Shown here: positions 47,272-58,550 of the stretch, one piece after another
Numbering within the stretch: position 1 is the stretch's first letter
How the letters are laid out: each line of letters opens with the position of its first letter
Assembly (NCBI RefSeq): GCF_028640845.1
Contig: NC_080540.1
Location: 154,821,920 to 154,885,919 of the forward strand
DNA: 64,000 bases
Source of the DNA: Ahaetulla prasina
Taxonomy: Eukaryota > Chordata > Lepidosauria > Squamata > Colubridae
Direction: 5' to 3'
Program-made: the position numbers and the translations under genes
The notes under the pieces: generated by a model
Databases searched by the model: none
Seen by the model: the letters and a program-made list of their open reading frames with translations, nothing else
What the model was told of the DNA's origin: nothing

Positions 47272-47960
47272 AATACTGCATCCAGTTTCAGTCACCACAT
47301 TACAAAAAAGATGTTGAGACTCTGAAAAAGTGCAAAGAAGAGCACCTATGATGATTAAAGGCCTGGAGACTAAAACATTATGAAGAACGGTTGCAAGGAT
47401 TTCAGTTTGGCTAGTCTAAAGAAAGAATGGGGTGACAGGATAGTGGTATTCCAGTATCCTTCCCCCAGGAGTGGGGAGGGAATGGGGATTTTGCAGTATT
47501 TGAGAGGTTGTCACAAAGAGGAGGGAGTCAACTCATTTTCCAAAGCACCCCTAGGCTGGACAAGAAACAATGGATGGAAACTAATCAAGGAGAGAAGCAA
47601 CTTGAAACTAAGGAGAAACTACCTAACGGTGAGGACAATTAACCAGCTTGCCTTCAGAAGTTGTAGGTGTTTCATCACTGGAGGTTTTTAAGAAGAGGCT
47701 TGTCTGAAATAGTATAGGGTCTCCTGCTTGAGCAGTGGGCTGGACTAGAAGACTTCCATGGCAGTAGTGGGTTTCAATTTCGGCTGCTACTGGTTCACTC
47801 GTGGGTGCGCACTTGCGCACGTGACGCTTCTGCACATGCACAGAGACATCCAGGCAGGTGGGTGGAGCCTCCCACCGCTACCAGTTCGCCTGATCCGGGG
47901 TAAACCAGTAGCAACTGACCACTGCTCCAAGGTTCCTTCTAGCTCTGTTCTGATTGATTG
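47272..47960 (+). mobile_element. CR1 LINE 3' end with two insertions
   Basis: CR1 text runs from gaatactgcatccagtttca through gaaacaatggatggaaacta to ccttctagctctgttctgat. It is broken by a 48-bp block at 47452-47499 and by a hAT MITE at 47762-47924. Confidence 0.88.
47762..47924 (+). mobile_element. hAT MITE in CR1 tail
   Basis: It starts cagtagtgggtttcaatttc and ends caactgaccactg. The flanks ttccatgg and ctccaagg match at only 6 of 8. The interior differs from the 275-bp copies. Confidence 0.75.
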
Positions 47961-48473
47961 ATTAAAATGGAGGGATAACCAAACCAATGTAACCAGATTT
48001 GATGTCTTCTAATTCCATCACCTTAACTCCTGACGTTGCTCCCTGTGAGGGGCAAGTGATGCACAAGCACTTTCTCTCCTTGCTCTCCTGCGTCCACCAG
48101 CTGACTGAAGGAGCACACAAAGACTGTGCAGAGCTGGACCCAACTCAGCTCCTCCTCCTGCCTCTCGCAGATGCTTATTTATATCTGATTTCTAATTTCT
48201 GATTGGCCTTGCATGCTGGACAGGGACAGCCAAAGGGCCGGATGTAGCCTGGGGCCCATAAAATGCCCAGGTCTTCTCTAAAAAATTGACCCAATGTTGA
48301 CAAGCCCCCAAATGGCAAAATTAAAGCTCCTCTTGTAACAGGATTTACACAATGACATTATAGAGGAAAAGCAGATTGCATTTTCTAATTGCACCAACAG
48401 TCCTTATAGAGATGAATTTAGCCACTAACAATTTCTGATTTGTTGACAAGACTTCAGCTGGGACACCTTATAT

Positions 48474-48597
48474 CAGGGCTGTCAAACTCATGGCCCACAG
48501 GCCAGATGCGTCCTGCACTGGCCATGCCCACCCCCATTTTAGCAAAAGGGAGAAAAGTCACAATACATCACGTGATGACATGAGTTTGACACCCCTG
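48474..48597. mobile_element. hAT MITE (CAGGGGTGTCAAACTC family)
   Basis: It starts cagggctgtcaaactcatgg and ends gagtttgacacccctg. The left flank ccttatat has a 6-of-8 partner, ctttagat, at 48987-48994, beyond the LTR that inserted at its right tip. Confidence 0.85.
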
Positions 48598-48598
48598 C

Positions 48599-48982
48599 TG
48601 TCAGGGTTCCAAGTAACACTCCCCACAAAATAACACTCCGAAGCTTGAAGTTCCATTTTATTAGAGCTGTCATATTGGCACATCTGGGAAAACCCGAATC
48701 TGAATGTTTCTAGGTTTTCCCCACCCAAAGGAAAATTCAAGTCCCTGCCCAACACCCACAAGTCCATCACATGGTCCAATCAAAGCACCGTCCCAATTAG
48801 AGATGCCTCTGAGCCACACCCCTCCACATGCAGGGCAAGATGTCCTTGAGCGTCTGAGAAAGGAATGTTTTTATGACTATACATCACCCTGGATCCACAC
48901 AATTCCCCCCTCCCAGTTTCCCGCAGTAGTAAATGTGGCAGGCCTGAAGATCCAACGGAAAAGATGGCTTCCAGGCCTGACA
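48599..48982 (-). mobile_element. Solo LTR
   Basis: It is 384 bp with TGTCAGG...CCTGACA ends and a perfect 5-bp duplication, cctgc, at 48594-48598 and 48983-48987. Read on the minus strand it has AATAAA (48662-48657) followed by a GT-rich stretch, as expected of an LTR polyadenylation region. No internal retroviral or Gypsy genes are present. The family (Gypsy or endogenous retrovirus) cannot be decided. Confidence 0.88.
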
Positions 48983-48994
48983 CCTGCTTTAGAT

Positions 48995-50290
48995 GACACC
49001 TTTCCCTTAATTGAGCAAAGCGACAGTCAGACAGTTGTGCATTAGCTTCATTGATTTAATAGGGGAAATTCCCTTTTAATATGGGGATTTCTTTAAATGC
49101 TATCCAATTACATGGCTAGTGAGCTTGTCCTCGAGTTTCATGATTGGCACCAGTTTGTTAGATTCTATATTTCTGGGTTTGGTGCAAGAAGATTGAAATA
49201 ATCTTCCTTTAAAAATTCTGATAGGGAAGGAGAAGTATTTTTCAGAAGAGCTAAAAATTCCCCAGCGGGATAACAAGGGTGTGTCAGCCTAACCGCTGGG
49301 AGCTTATCATAAATACTTTTTAACTGGGGGACCCTCGGAAGAAGCAGCCCTTCATGGGGTTTTAAATTCTCATTTGTACAAATTGTCACGGTTTGTAATA
49401 GTCAGTGATTCTGAGCAATCCTTCTCTGTAGAAGATGGAAAATCAGCTCACGCTGAAAATCAAAAGGAAGCTCCTTTTCGGGTTTCAGCCGTATTGAATT
49501 ATTGCACTGTCCACTTCTCCAGCAATAAGCAGAGAAGTATCTTGACTAAATTCAGAACTTGCCCTGGCAATTTGGAAGGTTATGTCGGAGGACCCTGGAT
49601 TTGGCTCAGATCTGAATTAAGAGTTTCACTTTGGGGAATCTGAGGTTTTGTGCTTTCCCACAACAACTGCCATAGCCTTTTGCTTTTGATAGAAATAATT
49701 GACATCTGCAGACATAGCTTCTCCTTCTGAGAATATGAAGCTTGTCATCTTTCAATTCTTGACTTTTTTTAAAAAAAATAGCCTTTTTAAAAAAAAATAT
49801 TCCAGGCAGAATTGCATAGCATTTGCCAGTATATTTCCACTTCTGAAAGGATCAAGCCTATTGTTTTTCACTTTTAACAGGTTCAGTATTTTTATTCAAT
49901 ATTCAACAGCTAAGGATATGTTTTTTTTATGTAATTTAAGAAAGGACCTGCTTATCATTATACTTTGATGTGCAACTGTTTTCAAATTGCGATAGAGCCT
50001 AAAAGAAGCTGCAGTTATATACCTGTGGAAAAAATAGCTGAGGGTATATTTGGGAAAAGAGAACAGATTTTTTGGGAGATTTTTTTTTTCAATTAAACAG
50101 AAATAGCATATACCTTACAACTGTCTCTAGGCAAAAAACATGCTACATTTCAGAAATACAACTAGGGAGTTATAATGAATCAAAAATAGTTTAAAGCTTT
50201 AAAAAGACTCTCAACTGGCACAGAAGTCCCAGAAAATGCAGGAGAATTGACTCGGACAATGGATGTGAGAGGAAAAGTTGCAGAAAATGT
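48995..50290. other. No recognisable element
   Basis: AT-rich intergenic DNA with A/T runs near 49765-49797 and 50080-50090. No gene is supported. Confidence 0.4.
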
Positions 50291-50294
50291 CTGC

Positions 50295-50935
50295 ACTGAG
50301 TGTTTTCCAAGGAAGCTGCCATTGCTATTGCTGTGGTCTGCCAGCAGCCTGTGGAACTGGCAACAGAGTCGGACAGCGATGAGGCTGAGGAAGAATATGG
50401 GCCAGTCCTGAAGGCTGGGGAAGGCCTGGATGGGGGCTCTGTGTTGGAGGCAGAGCTGGGGCCAGGGCCATCGGGGATTGAGGTGCAGACTCCAGAGCCT
50501 CCAGAGGCTGAAAGTAGTGAGCCAAAGGAACAGCAGGAGCTGTTCCTAATGCACTCATGAGAAGAGCTGCCAGAAGGCAAGAGCAGCTCAAGCAAAGAGG
50601 ACGACTCGGGAGTAAGGCCAAGAGATGATTGGCCCCTCCCATAAGGCTTAAAAGACCAACAACAGTGTTTGGGCTCTTTGCCGGAAAACAACGTTGATAG
50701 CTTTGTCTTGCTGCATTTGTTTCTTCTGCTTTTGAACTTTTGCAAAGAAAAGCCTTTGGCAGTTTGCCTAATTAAGACCAAGGTTGGTGATAAGACTGAA
50801 GAATTGTGTTATGAAGAATTTACTTTGATTAAGTTTGGACTATGCTGAGAATGAGTTAATTCTCAGCTGTTCTAATAAAGTTTGTTTGTTTTTAAACTGA
50901 CTGAGTTGACTACTATCTACTTGGACCTGGGTCAC
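50295..50935 (+). mobile_element. LTR-like repeat with acidic open frame
   Basis: The open frame at 50300-50560 encodes a Glu/Pro-rich acidic peptide (VELATESDSDEAEEEYG). Downstream are the TATA-like stretch cataaggcttaaaagacc (about 50641) and AATAAA (50874-50879), then a GT/T-rich end. This order (promoter, short leader, polyadenylation signal) is LTR-like. It is related to 35700-36300. No target duplication is confirmed. Confidence 0.5.
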
Positions 50936-51216
50936 AATAGTTATACTCTCCCAAATCTCCCAATATTTTATGACTGCTGCCTCTAGGAGAAGAAACAAGA
51001 ACAGGGAAGTTCCTGTAGCAGATTACTTTATTTATTAAATTTATATGCCACACATCTCAAGGTTCAAGGCAACTCTACTTGAAAATCCTTCTGCCAAAAT
51101 ATGAGTGAGTGAACGCTCTGATAAAATCCCTCATGCTGAGTGGAAGCCAATACCTTTCTTAGTTTTTTCCCCCCTCTCCTTTGTGTATGTATGAAATACA
51201 TCAAATATGCAAACAT

Positions 51217-51860
51217 ACTGAATAGAATAGAATAGAATAGAATAGAATAGAATAGAATAGAATAGAATAGAATAGAATTTTTTATTGGCCAAGTGTGATT
51301 GGACACACAAGGAATTTGTCTTGGTGCATATGCTCTCAATGTGCATAAAAGAAAAGATACCTTCATCAAGGTACAACATTTACAACACAAATGATGGTCA
51401 ATATATCAATATAAATCATAAGGATTACCAGCAACAAAGTTACAGTCATACAGTCATAAGTGGAAAGAGATTGGTGATGGGAACGATGAGAAGATTAATA
51501 GTAGTGTAGATTTAGTAAATAGTTTGACATTGTTGAGGGAATTATTTGTTTAGCAGAGTGATGGCCTTCAGGAAAAAACTGTTCTTGTGTCTTGTTGTTC
51601 TTGTGTGCAGTGCTCTATAGTGTCGTTTTGAGGGTAGGAGTTGAAAGAGTTTATGTCCAGGATGCGAGGGATCTGTAGATATTTTCACAGCCCTCCTTTT
51701 CACTCATGCAGTATACAGGTCCTCAATGGAAGGCAGGTTGGTAGCAATTATTTTTTCTCCAGTTCTAATTATCCTCTGAAGTCTGTGTCTTTCTTGTTGG
51801 GTTGCAGAACCGAACCAGTTATAGAGGTGCAAATGAGATTGAGAATGTTACATCATAACT
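51217..51860 (-). mobile_element. L3-type LINE 3' end with long (AATAG)n tail
   Basis: A (AATAG)12-like tail at 51220-51279 adjoins antisense LINE 3' coding and UTR. It shares ggccaagtgtgattggacac and cagtatacaggtcctcaatg with the other two copies. Confidence 0.9.
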
Positions 51861-51926
51861 TTATTAACTTGTTTTAAATTGTGTTTTGTTACCAGGGGGA
51901 AAAAAACCTCTGAATGCCAGTGTGTA

Positions 51927-52190
51927 GGGCCTCTGGTGGCTCAACAGACTAATGCAGTCTGTTATTAACACAGCTGCTTGCAATTACTGCAAGTTCAAGT
52001 CCCACCAGGCCCAAGGTTGACTCAGCCTTCCATCCTTTATAAGGTAGGTAAAATGAGGACCCAGATTGTTGGGGGCAATAAGTTGACTTTGTATATAATA
52101 TACAAATAGAATGAAGACTATTGCTAACATAGTGTAAGCCGCCCTGAGTCTTCGGAGAAGGGCGGGATATAAATGCAAATTTAAAAAAAA
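51927..52190 (+). mobile_element. tRNA-derived SINE (squamate type)
   Basis: The head gggcctctggtggctcaaca carries a 20-bp internal expansion before gctgcttgcaattactgcaa. The tail gtcttcggagaagggcggga is followed by an A-run. It adjoins the 196-bp tandem array. Confidence 0.9.
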
Positions 52191-52871
52191 GTGTTTGGGG
52201 GACCGTAGTCCAACATATTTGGAGGTCACTAATCTGCGTTAGGTTATGCTATTTTATCTAGCAATACCCTTCCCCTTACATGGTTTATATATAATATACA
52301 AATGGATGAGACTATTGTTTAACACAATGTAAGCCGCCCTGAGTCTTCGGAGAAAGGCAGGATATAAATTCAAATTTTAAAAAAAAGTGTTTGGGGGACC
52401 GTAGTCCAACATATTTGGAGGTCACTAATCTGCGTTAGGTTATGCTATTTTATCTAGCAATACCCTTCCCCTTACATGGTTTATATATAATATACAAATG
52501 GATGAGACTATTGTTTAACACAATGTAAGCCGCCCTGAGTCTTCGGAGAAAGGCAGGATATAAATTCAAATTTTAAAAAAAAGTGTTTGGGGGACCGTAG
52601 TCCAACATATTTGGAGGTCACTAATCTGCGTTAGGTTATGCTATTTTATCTAGCAATACCCTTCCCCTTACATGGTTTATATATAATATACAAATGGATG
52701 AGACTATTGTTTAACACAATGTAAGCCGCCCTGAGTCTTCGGAGAAAGGCAGGATATAAATTCAAATTTTAAAAAAAAGTGTTTGGGGGACCGTAGTCCA
52801 ACATATTTGGAGGTCACTAATCTGCGTTAGGTTATGCTATTTTATCTAGCAATACCCTTCCCCTTACATGG
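52191..52871. repeat. 196-bp tandem array, about 3.5 identical copies
   Basis: Units start (gtgtttgggggaccgtagtc) at 52191, 52387, 52583 and 52779, exactly 196 bp apart. By eye the three full units are identical and the fourth stops after catggt. Each unit holds about 90 bp of unique DNA and then a SINE 3' tail (gtcttcggagaaaggcagga). Confidence 0.97.
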
Positions 52872-52884
52872 TCAGTGTCACCCT

Positions 52885-53700
52885 ATTTAATATATATACA
52901 ATATATCATCAGAAACCTAGACTAGAAGTAGAAATGAGAAATTAAATTACTGAGAGAAACATCAACAACCTCAGTTATGTAGACAATATCACTTTGATGT
53001 CTAGAACCAGAGAAGATTTACAGAATTTCCTGCTGAAGGTGAAAGAAGAGGATTTAAAAGCTGGTCTGCTGTCAAATAAATACAGAGAAAGATTAAAAAC
53101 CCTAAGAATATGTCAACAAGCAATGCCAACTCAATGAAAATCGGCAAAAAAAAAGTTGAAGTAATAATAAACTTTATCTTCCTAGCTTACAAATTACGAG
53201 AATGGTGACTAGCCATTAAATAAAGAGACATCAGTCAGCTAGCTACTTGGTAGAAAGACCATGACAGATGTAGACAAAATATTAAAGTGCAGAGACATCA
53301 TACTGACAACAAAGGTACGTACTGTCATGGCCATGATTTTCTCATTTATAACATATGTCTGTGAGAACTGGGTCATCTGAGAGGATGAACAAAGAAAAAT
53401 GGATCCCACTGAGTTTTGGCGCTGGAGAAAATTGCTGGGAATGTCTCGAATTGCAAAAAGAACAAGCCATTCAATACTATATGAGGTAAAGCCGTATCGT
53501 TTACTGAAACTACTAGTAATAAAACTAAGCTTACATATTTTGTCATATAGGTGAAATCCCAAGTGCCTGGAAAAACAGAAAGCATTTAGAAATAAGCCTG
53601 ACAGAAAATGAAAGTGAATTAATGCTGATGACATCAGCGTACAAAAAAAATATATCAAAAGAAATAGTCAGTAACAAGTTATTCTGGTAAAGTGAGGCCC
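52885..53700 (+). mobile_element. BovB (RTE) LINE remnant
   Basis: The plus strand encodes broken reverse transcriptase text. Examples are RNINNLSYVDNITLMS (the YADD-like motif is decayed to YVDN), REDLQNFLLKVKEEDLKAG, and further on EFWRWRKLLGMSRIAKRTSH. The order fits BovB. Several frameshifts and stops are present. Confidence 0.82.
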
Positions 53701-53704
53701 ATCA

Positions 53705-54680
53705 GATAATGAAGAACTGGAAGTACACTTATTATTGACCAAGATTTTCTACATTAATAAGTTTTCTATCACAAATGTTGTTTCTTCTCAACATTGACAA
53801 AAAGTTCTTGCTTACAAGTTCTGAGCCCAGCAAAAGGATTCTTAACGATATTGTCTTTGCAATTCCCTTACTTGCACTTCACGTCAGTTTTTGTTCCACT
53901 GGGAAAGGTTTAATGGGTTAGTTTCATCCAATCATTTTAAAAAAGGGCCAATCAGACAGAGGATCAGGGAGTCTTTAAGTCTGAACTTCCAGCAAAAAGT
54001 TGGCTTTAAATATAAATACCTACAAAATAGTTGTTTTACTTAAAATTATTGTTCAAATGTTATTTGTAGAAGAAAGAAGGAATGGCCTTGAAGTACTGAA
54101 GGAAGAGCAACTATTGAGGCAACAGTCAGGTAAGTGGAGCTGGAGGCTGGGCCAAAAGACGTAACTTGAGAAAACATCTCACACCAGCCCTTCCCTAATT
54201 CACACGAAGGTAAAGGGAGAAAGGGGGAAGCACACTGCAAGATGCTGTTACAATTAAGGTAGTAGCATTGATATACTATGGCATTAGTTTCTTACTCTGG
54301 TCTACTTGTAGGGATGACATACATAACCTCCTTTTTAAAAAAAGAACATGGACATCTTTTAAAAGAATGTACTATATATAGGATCCTCAAAATCTGGAAG
54401 TGGCTCACACCTCTCTGGATTTCCAGGAAGGCAAATATCAAATATATAAAATTTGGGGGTAATAACAATATTAGAGTTGTTAAAGCACTGTAAAACTGCA
54501 TGATTCTCCATCAATTTCTATGCTTAAGCAAATCACAAGTAGTCACCTGTTTTATCCTGTACATGTACAACTGTTGTGTATCCTGGTATAAATCACTGTT
54601 ACTACATATTGAAGTATGAAGCTGCTTCCTCAGCTTTTTCTCCATTTCTCCACTTCTTAATAGCATTTCCCCATTACCAA
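53705..54680. other. No recognisable element
   Basis: AT-rich intergenic DNA. Confidence 0.4.
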
Positions 54681-54687
54681 GTAAGAA

Positions 54688-55415
54688 TAGATAGAATAGA
54701 ATAGATAGAATAGAATTTTATTGGCCAAGTGTGATTGGACACACAAGGAATTTGTCTTGGTGCATATGCTCTCAGTGTACAGAAAAGAAAAGATACGTTC
54801 ATCAAGGTACAACATTTACAACACAATTGATGATCAATATATCAATATAAATCATAAGGATTGCCAGCAACAAGTTATAGTCATACAGTCATAAGTGGAA
54901 AGAGATTGGTGATGGGAACTATGAAACGATTAATAGTAGTGCAGATTCAGTAAATAGTCTGACAGTGTTGAGGGAATTATTTGTTTAGCAGAGTGATGGC
55001 CTTCGGGAAAAAACTGTTCTTGTGTCTAGTTGTTCTGGTGTGCAGTGCTCTATAGCGTCGTTTTGAGGGTAGGAGTTGAAACAGTTTATGTCCAGGATGC
55101 GAGGGATCTGCAAATATTTTCACAGCCCTCTTCTTGATTCGTGCAGTATACAGGTCCTCAATGGAAGGCAAGTTGGTAGCAATTATTTTTTCTGCAGTTC
55201 TAATTATCCTCTGAAGTCTGTGTTTTTCTTGTTGGGTTGCAGAACCGAACCAGACAGTTATAGAGGTGCAAATGACAGACTCAATAATTCCTCTGTATAA
55301 GAGCGCTACCCTTATCAAAAACGTTGCTGTGCCCAATGCTGAACTGTTGGTTTTATTTTCAATCCAAAGTAGTGGGTGACAATGTTTAATAAATTTTGCA
55401 CAGTTTGACACTGCC
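54688..55415 (-). mobile_element. L3-type LINE 3' end with short (AATAG)n tail
   Basis: This is the longest of the three copies. The minus-strand frame at 54977-55411 encodes the reverse transcriptase C-terminus (SVICTSITVWFGSATQQEKH, DPSHPGHKLFQLLPSKRRYR, TRHKNSFFPKAITLLNK stop). The frame is open for 144 codons, so this copy is relatively young. Confidence 0.9.
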
Positions 55416-55739
55416 CTTGAATGGCCTCAGAATGAGAGATGGAAAATATACTACTTTTAGCATCTGGACAGATAGTGGTGTCCTAGTGCGCTTGCTACTT
55501 TTGTCAGAATGTGGACGGTCTCAATACACTGTATGCTTTGGGGAAACGAAGGTGATATTGTGATCCTCAATATAGAAAAGGGGCAGAGCTTGCACTAGGA
55601 TGCTGCTTGTGTCAGCCTGACTTTCCTTACCCTGCACTAGGATGTGACTTTATTTATTTATTTATTTATGTATTTATTTCATCAAGCATGTATTAGATAA
55701 TAGATATAAGTATAGACATACTATAATTATGAATACATG

Positions 55740-56600
55740 AGCTGGATACAAATAAAAGGGAACATTAGGACAAGGACGGTAGGCACATTGGTGCTCTTAT
55801 GCACACCCCTTAAAGTCCTCTTAGGAATGGGGTGAGGTCGACAGTTGACTGGATAAGGTTAAAGTTTTGGGGGTTTGGGGATGAAACTGCAGAGTCAGGT
55901 AGTACATTCCAGGCATTGACCACTCTGTTACTGAAGTCATATTTTCTGCAATCGAGTTTGGAGCAGTTTACCTTGAGCTTGTATCTATTATTTGCTTGTG
56001 TATTGTTGTGGTTGAAGTTGAAATAGTCATTGGTAGGTAGAACATTGTGGTAGATAATTTTATGTACTATGCTTAGGTCACACTGAAGGCGTCGTAGTTC
56101 TAAGTTGTCAAAGCCCAAAATTTCAAGTCTGGTGGCATAAGGTATTCTATTGCAGGTAGAGGAGTGGAGGACTCTTCTTGTGAAATATCTCTGGACTCTC
56201 TCAATTGTATTAATGTCCAATATGCAGTGTGGGTTCCAGACAGATGAGCTGTATTCGAGAATTGGTCTAGCAAATGTTTTGTATGCTCTAGTTGTATGCT
56301 CTAGCTACGCAAGATTAGGTTAACAACTTTTAATGCCTTTTTGGCAATTCTATTACTGTGAGCTCTGACACTTAGATCGTTTCAGATGAGTACTCCAAGG
56401 TCCTTGGCAGGATGAGGGTCATCTATGAGGTTGTATCCCCCCCAGCTTGTATTTTGTGTTTGATTTTTTTTGCCAATGTGTAAGACAGAGCATTTGTTGG
56501 TTGAGATTTGGAGTTGCCAATTGTTTGACCATTCTGACAGATAGTCGAGGTCTTTTTGTAGGGTAGCAGTATTGTCAGTGGTGTTGAATAGTTTACATCA
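55740..56600 (-). mobile_element. L3/CR1-type LINE, reverse transcriptase C-terminal half
   Basis: The minus strand encodes VQRYFTRRVLHSSTCNRIPY ... NRVVNAWNVLPDSAVSS ... DLTPFLRGL stop. Upstream lies a frameshifted piece with STNKC and LHIGKK-like text. It is followed by the 3' UTR word gcacaccccttaa on the plus strand. Confidence 0.88.
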
Positions 56601-56696
56601 TATGTATGCCCAGGTAAGAATGACTTAAGAGGTGAAGGCAATATCATAGACAAAGAGGTTGCCAGGAAAATGTTTCTGCCATAGTTGGGTAGAGAT

Positions 56697-56833
56697 CAGT
56701 GGTGGGATTCAAATAATTTAACAACCGGTTCTCTGCCCTAATGATTTCTTCCAACAACCAGTTTGCCAAACTGCTCAGAAAGTTAACAACCGGTTCTCCC
56801 GAAGTGGTGCGAACCGGCTGAATCCCACCACTG
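56697..56833. mobile_element. 137-bp hAT MITE
   Basis: It starts cagtggtgggattcaaataa and ends gctgaatcccaccactg. A perfect 8-bp duplication, gtagagat, is at 56689-56696 and 56834-56841. Another copy of the same length is at 60390-60526. Confidence 0.95.
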
Positions 56834-56841
56834 GTAGAGAT

Positions 56842-58067
56842 ATTGTAAGATTTTAAAGCAATGGGATGGAGAGCTTAGTAGCTCTTCAGAGCTTCCTAGC
56901 TTCATCCATGGCAGATTGAAATGTCTACTCTCTGAATATTTACTCTCCTCTCCTTTTAGCATCTTTTCTGCTTACCATAAATTTCTGTTCAAAAGAAAAC
57001 AAAACTCAAAGCAACACAATACTCTTTAATTAGTATTGCTCAAAACTTTTTATTCTGGAATATCTCTGGACCATTCAATCAGGAATAGGTGACACACTTT
57101 CAAATAAAATAGAAGAGAAAAAACAGTGCTAAGCCATCAAACACAGTAAGAAAGAGAAACAATATATTATTTCATTTCAGTTTCGAGGCCATTCAACTCC
57201 ACAATAATTCTGGGCAGCTTATGAATAAAAAAATAGATAAAAGAAAACAAAATGTGTTAAGAAAAAGAAGACAAATGACTGGAAAAGAGACCCAAAAAGA
57301 CCAAAAAGCAGAAAACCAAACCACCACCCTATCCAAAGACCTGGAAGAAGCAGTTCACTCAAAAGGTCTGATTCTATGGATGCCAGGAAATATTGGCTAA
57401 GAATTCTGGGGAAATTTTGCTGTGCTTTCTTGTGGAGTTTAATTGGCAGTAGTGAATAATTTTTTTTCACCTGTTCATATGTGAGTAACCACAAAGAACA
57501 ATGTGTCATCAGAACCAGCCCTCTGTAATTGTGAACAACGATCCTGATTTATTCTTAAGAACTTTCTGTCTAATGCGCTAGCATTTTAACTCCAACGATG
57601 TGTTTGACTATGTTGGCTAAAAAAACACTGGAATTTGCAGTCCCAATACATCCAGAGGGCAACAGATTTAGGAAAGCTGAGGTATGCATTATCCAAACAC
57701 ATGCAAATTCAACCGCTGTGCAGCTTGTGCTCTGCATGAATCATTTACATTAGAAACAAGACATGGCAGCCCGGAAAATACTCAAATCAAATACTTTTCA
57801 TAAACATTTGCTTATACATCCTTTCCCCTATTTCCGTCACCTAATTTATTTATCATTCTCATGCTAACTAACTGGTCTTGGAAAGGCAAAAATGCTTCTC
57901 CCAGTTGTATTTTCCTGCTGTAAATGGCAAGTGTGAATTGAGCATCATCTGTCCACTTGAGGGTGATGCCACAACTCTTGTATCTGCTGGGTTAGATTCT
58001 GACCTCCCATCTATCAGATGTTGTGACAGATTCAATTCGATATCATCGTCATCAGAGTCCAATATGG
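56842..58067. other. No recognisable element
   Basis: Intergenic. A worn repeat scrap (tttgcagtcccaatacatcc agagggcaac) lies at 57636-57665. Confidence 0.4.
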
Positions 58068-58075
58068 GGCAAGAC

Positions 58076-58542
58076 CAGGGGTGAAATGCTCCCGGTTTGG
58101 ACTGGATCGCGGGATCTGGTAGCGATGGGGGCAGGTAGTTCAGAGAACCAGTAGCAAAAATCCCTGCCCCCCCCCCACTGCCCATGCCTCGCTATTCCTC
58201 TTCTCTGTCCCTGTGAAGCTCTCGGTGGTGATATAGCTGCAAATGGCCTTAAATGACTGCCGCGGCACTTCAAAGGGCCGCACTACAGCTGATCAGTGCT
58301 GCACCACTGCCTCTATTTTTGATGAAGGTAGACCGGGGCCTGTCAGTAAAAGGCAATTGGTAGACCGGGGCCTCTATTTTTAAAGAAGGTAGACCGGTGC
58401 CTCCCAAGTTTTGTATACTTTATTATTTTTATTATTTATTATTATTGACCATGCCCATTTAGTCACCTGACCACCAAGCCACACCCACCAATTAAGCCAC
58501 GCCCACAGAACCGGTAGGGAAAATTTTTAGATTTCACCCCTG
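58076..58542. mobile_element. 467-bp hAT element
   Basis: The ends caggggtgaaatgc and agatttcacccctg are inverted. A perfect duplication, ggcaagac, is at 58068-58075 and 58543-58550. It has an internal tandem pair around gtagaccggggcctctattt (58310-58405). Confidence 0.94.
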
Positions 58543-58550
58543 GGCAAGAC

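Noticed and set aside
52191..52871. CRISPR-like array
   Set aside because: Units are contiguous and identical, with no variable spacers; it is a eukaryotic tandem duplication.
53239..53658. 139-codon minus-strand frame
   Set aside because: Antisense of the BovB remnant.
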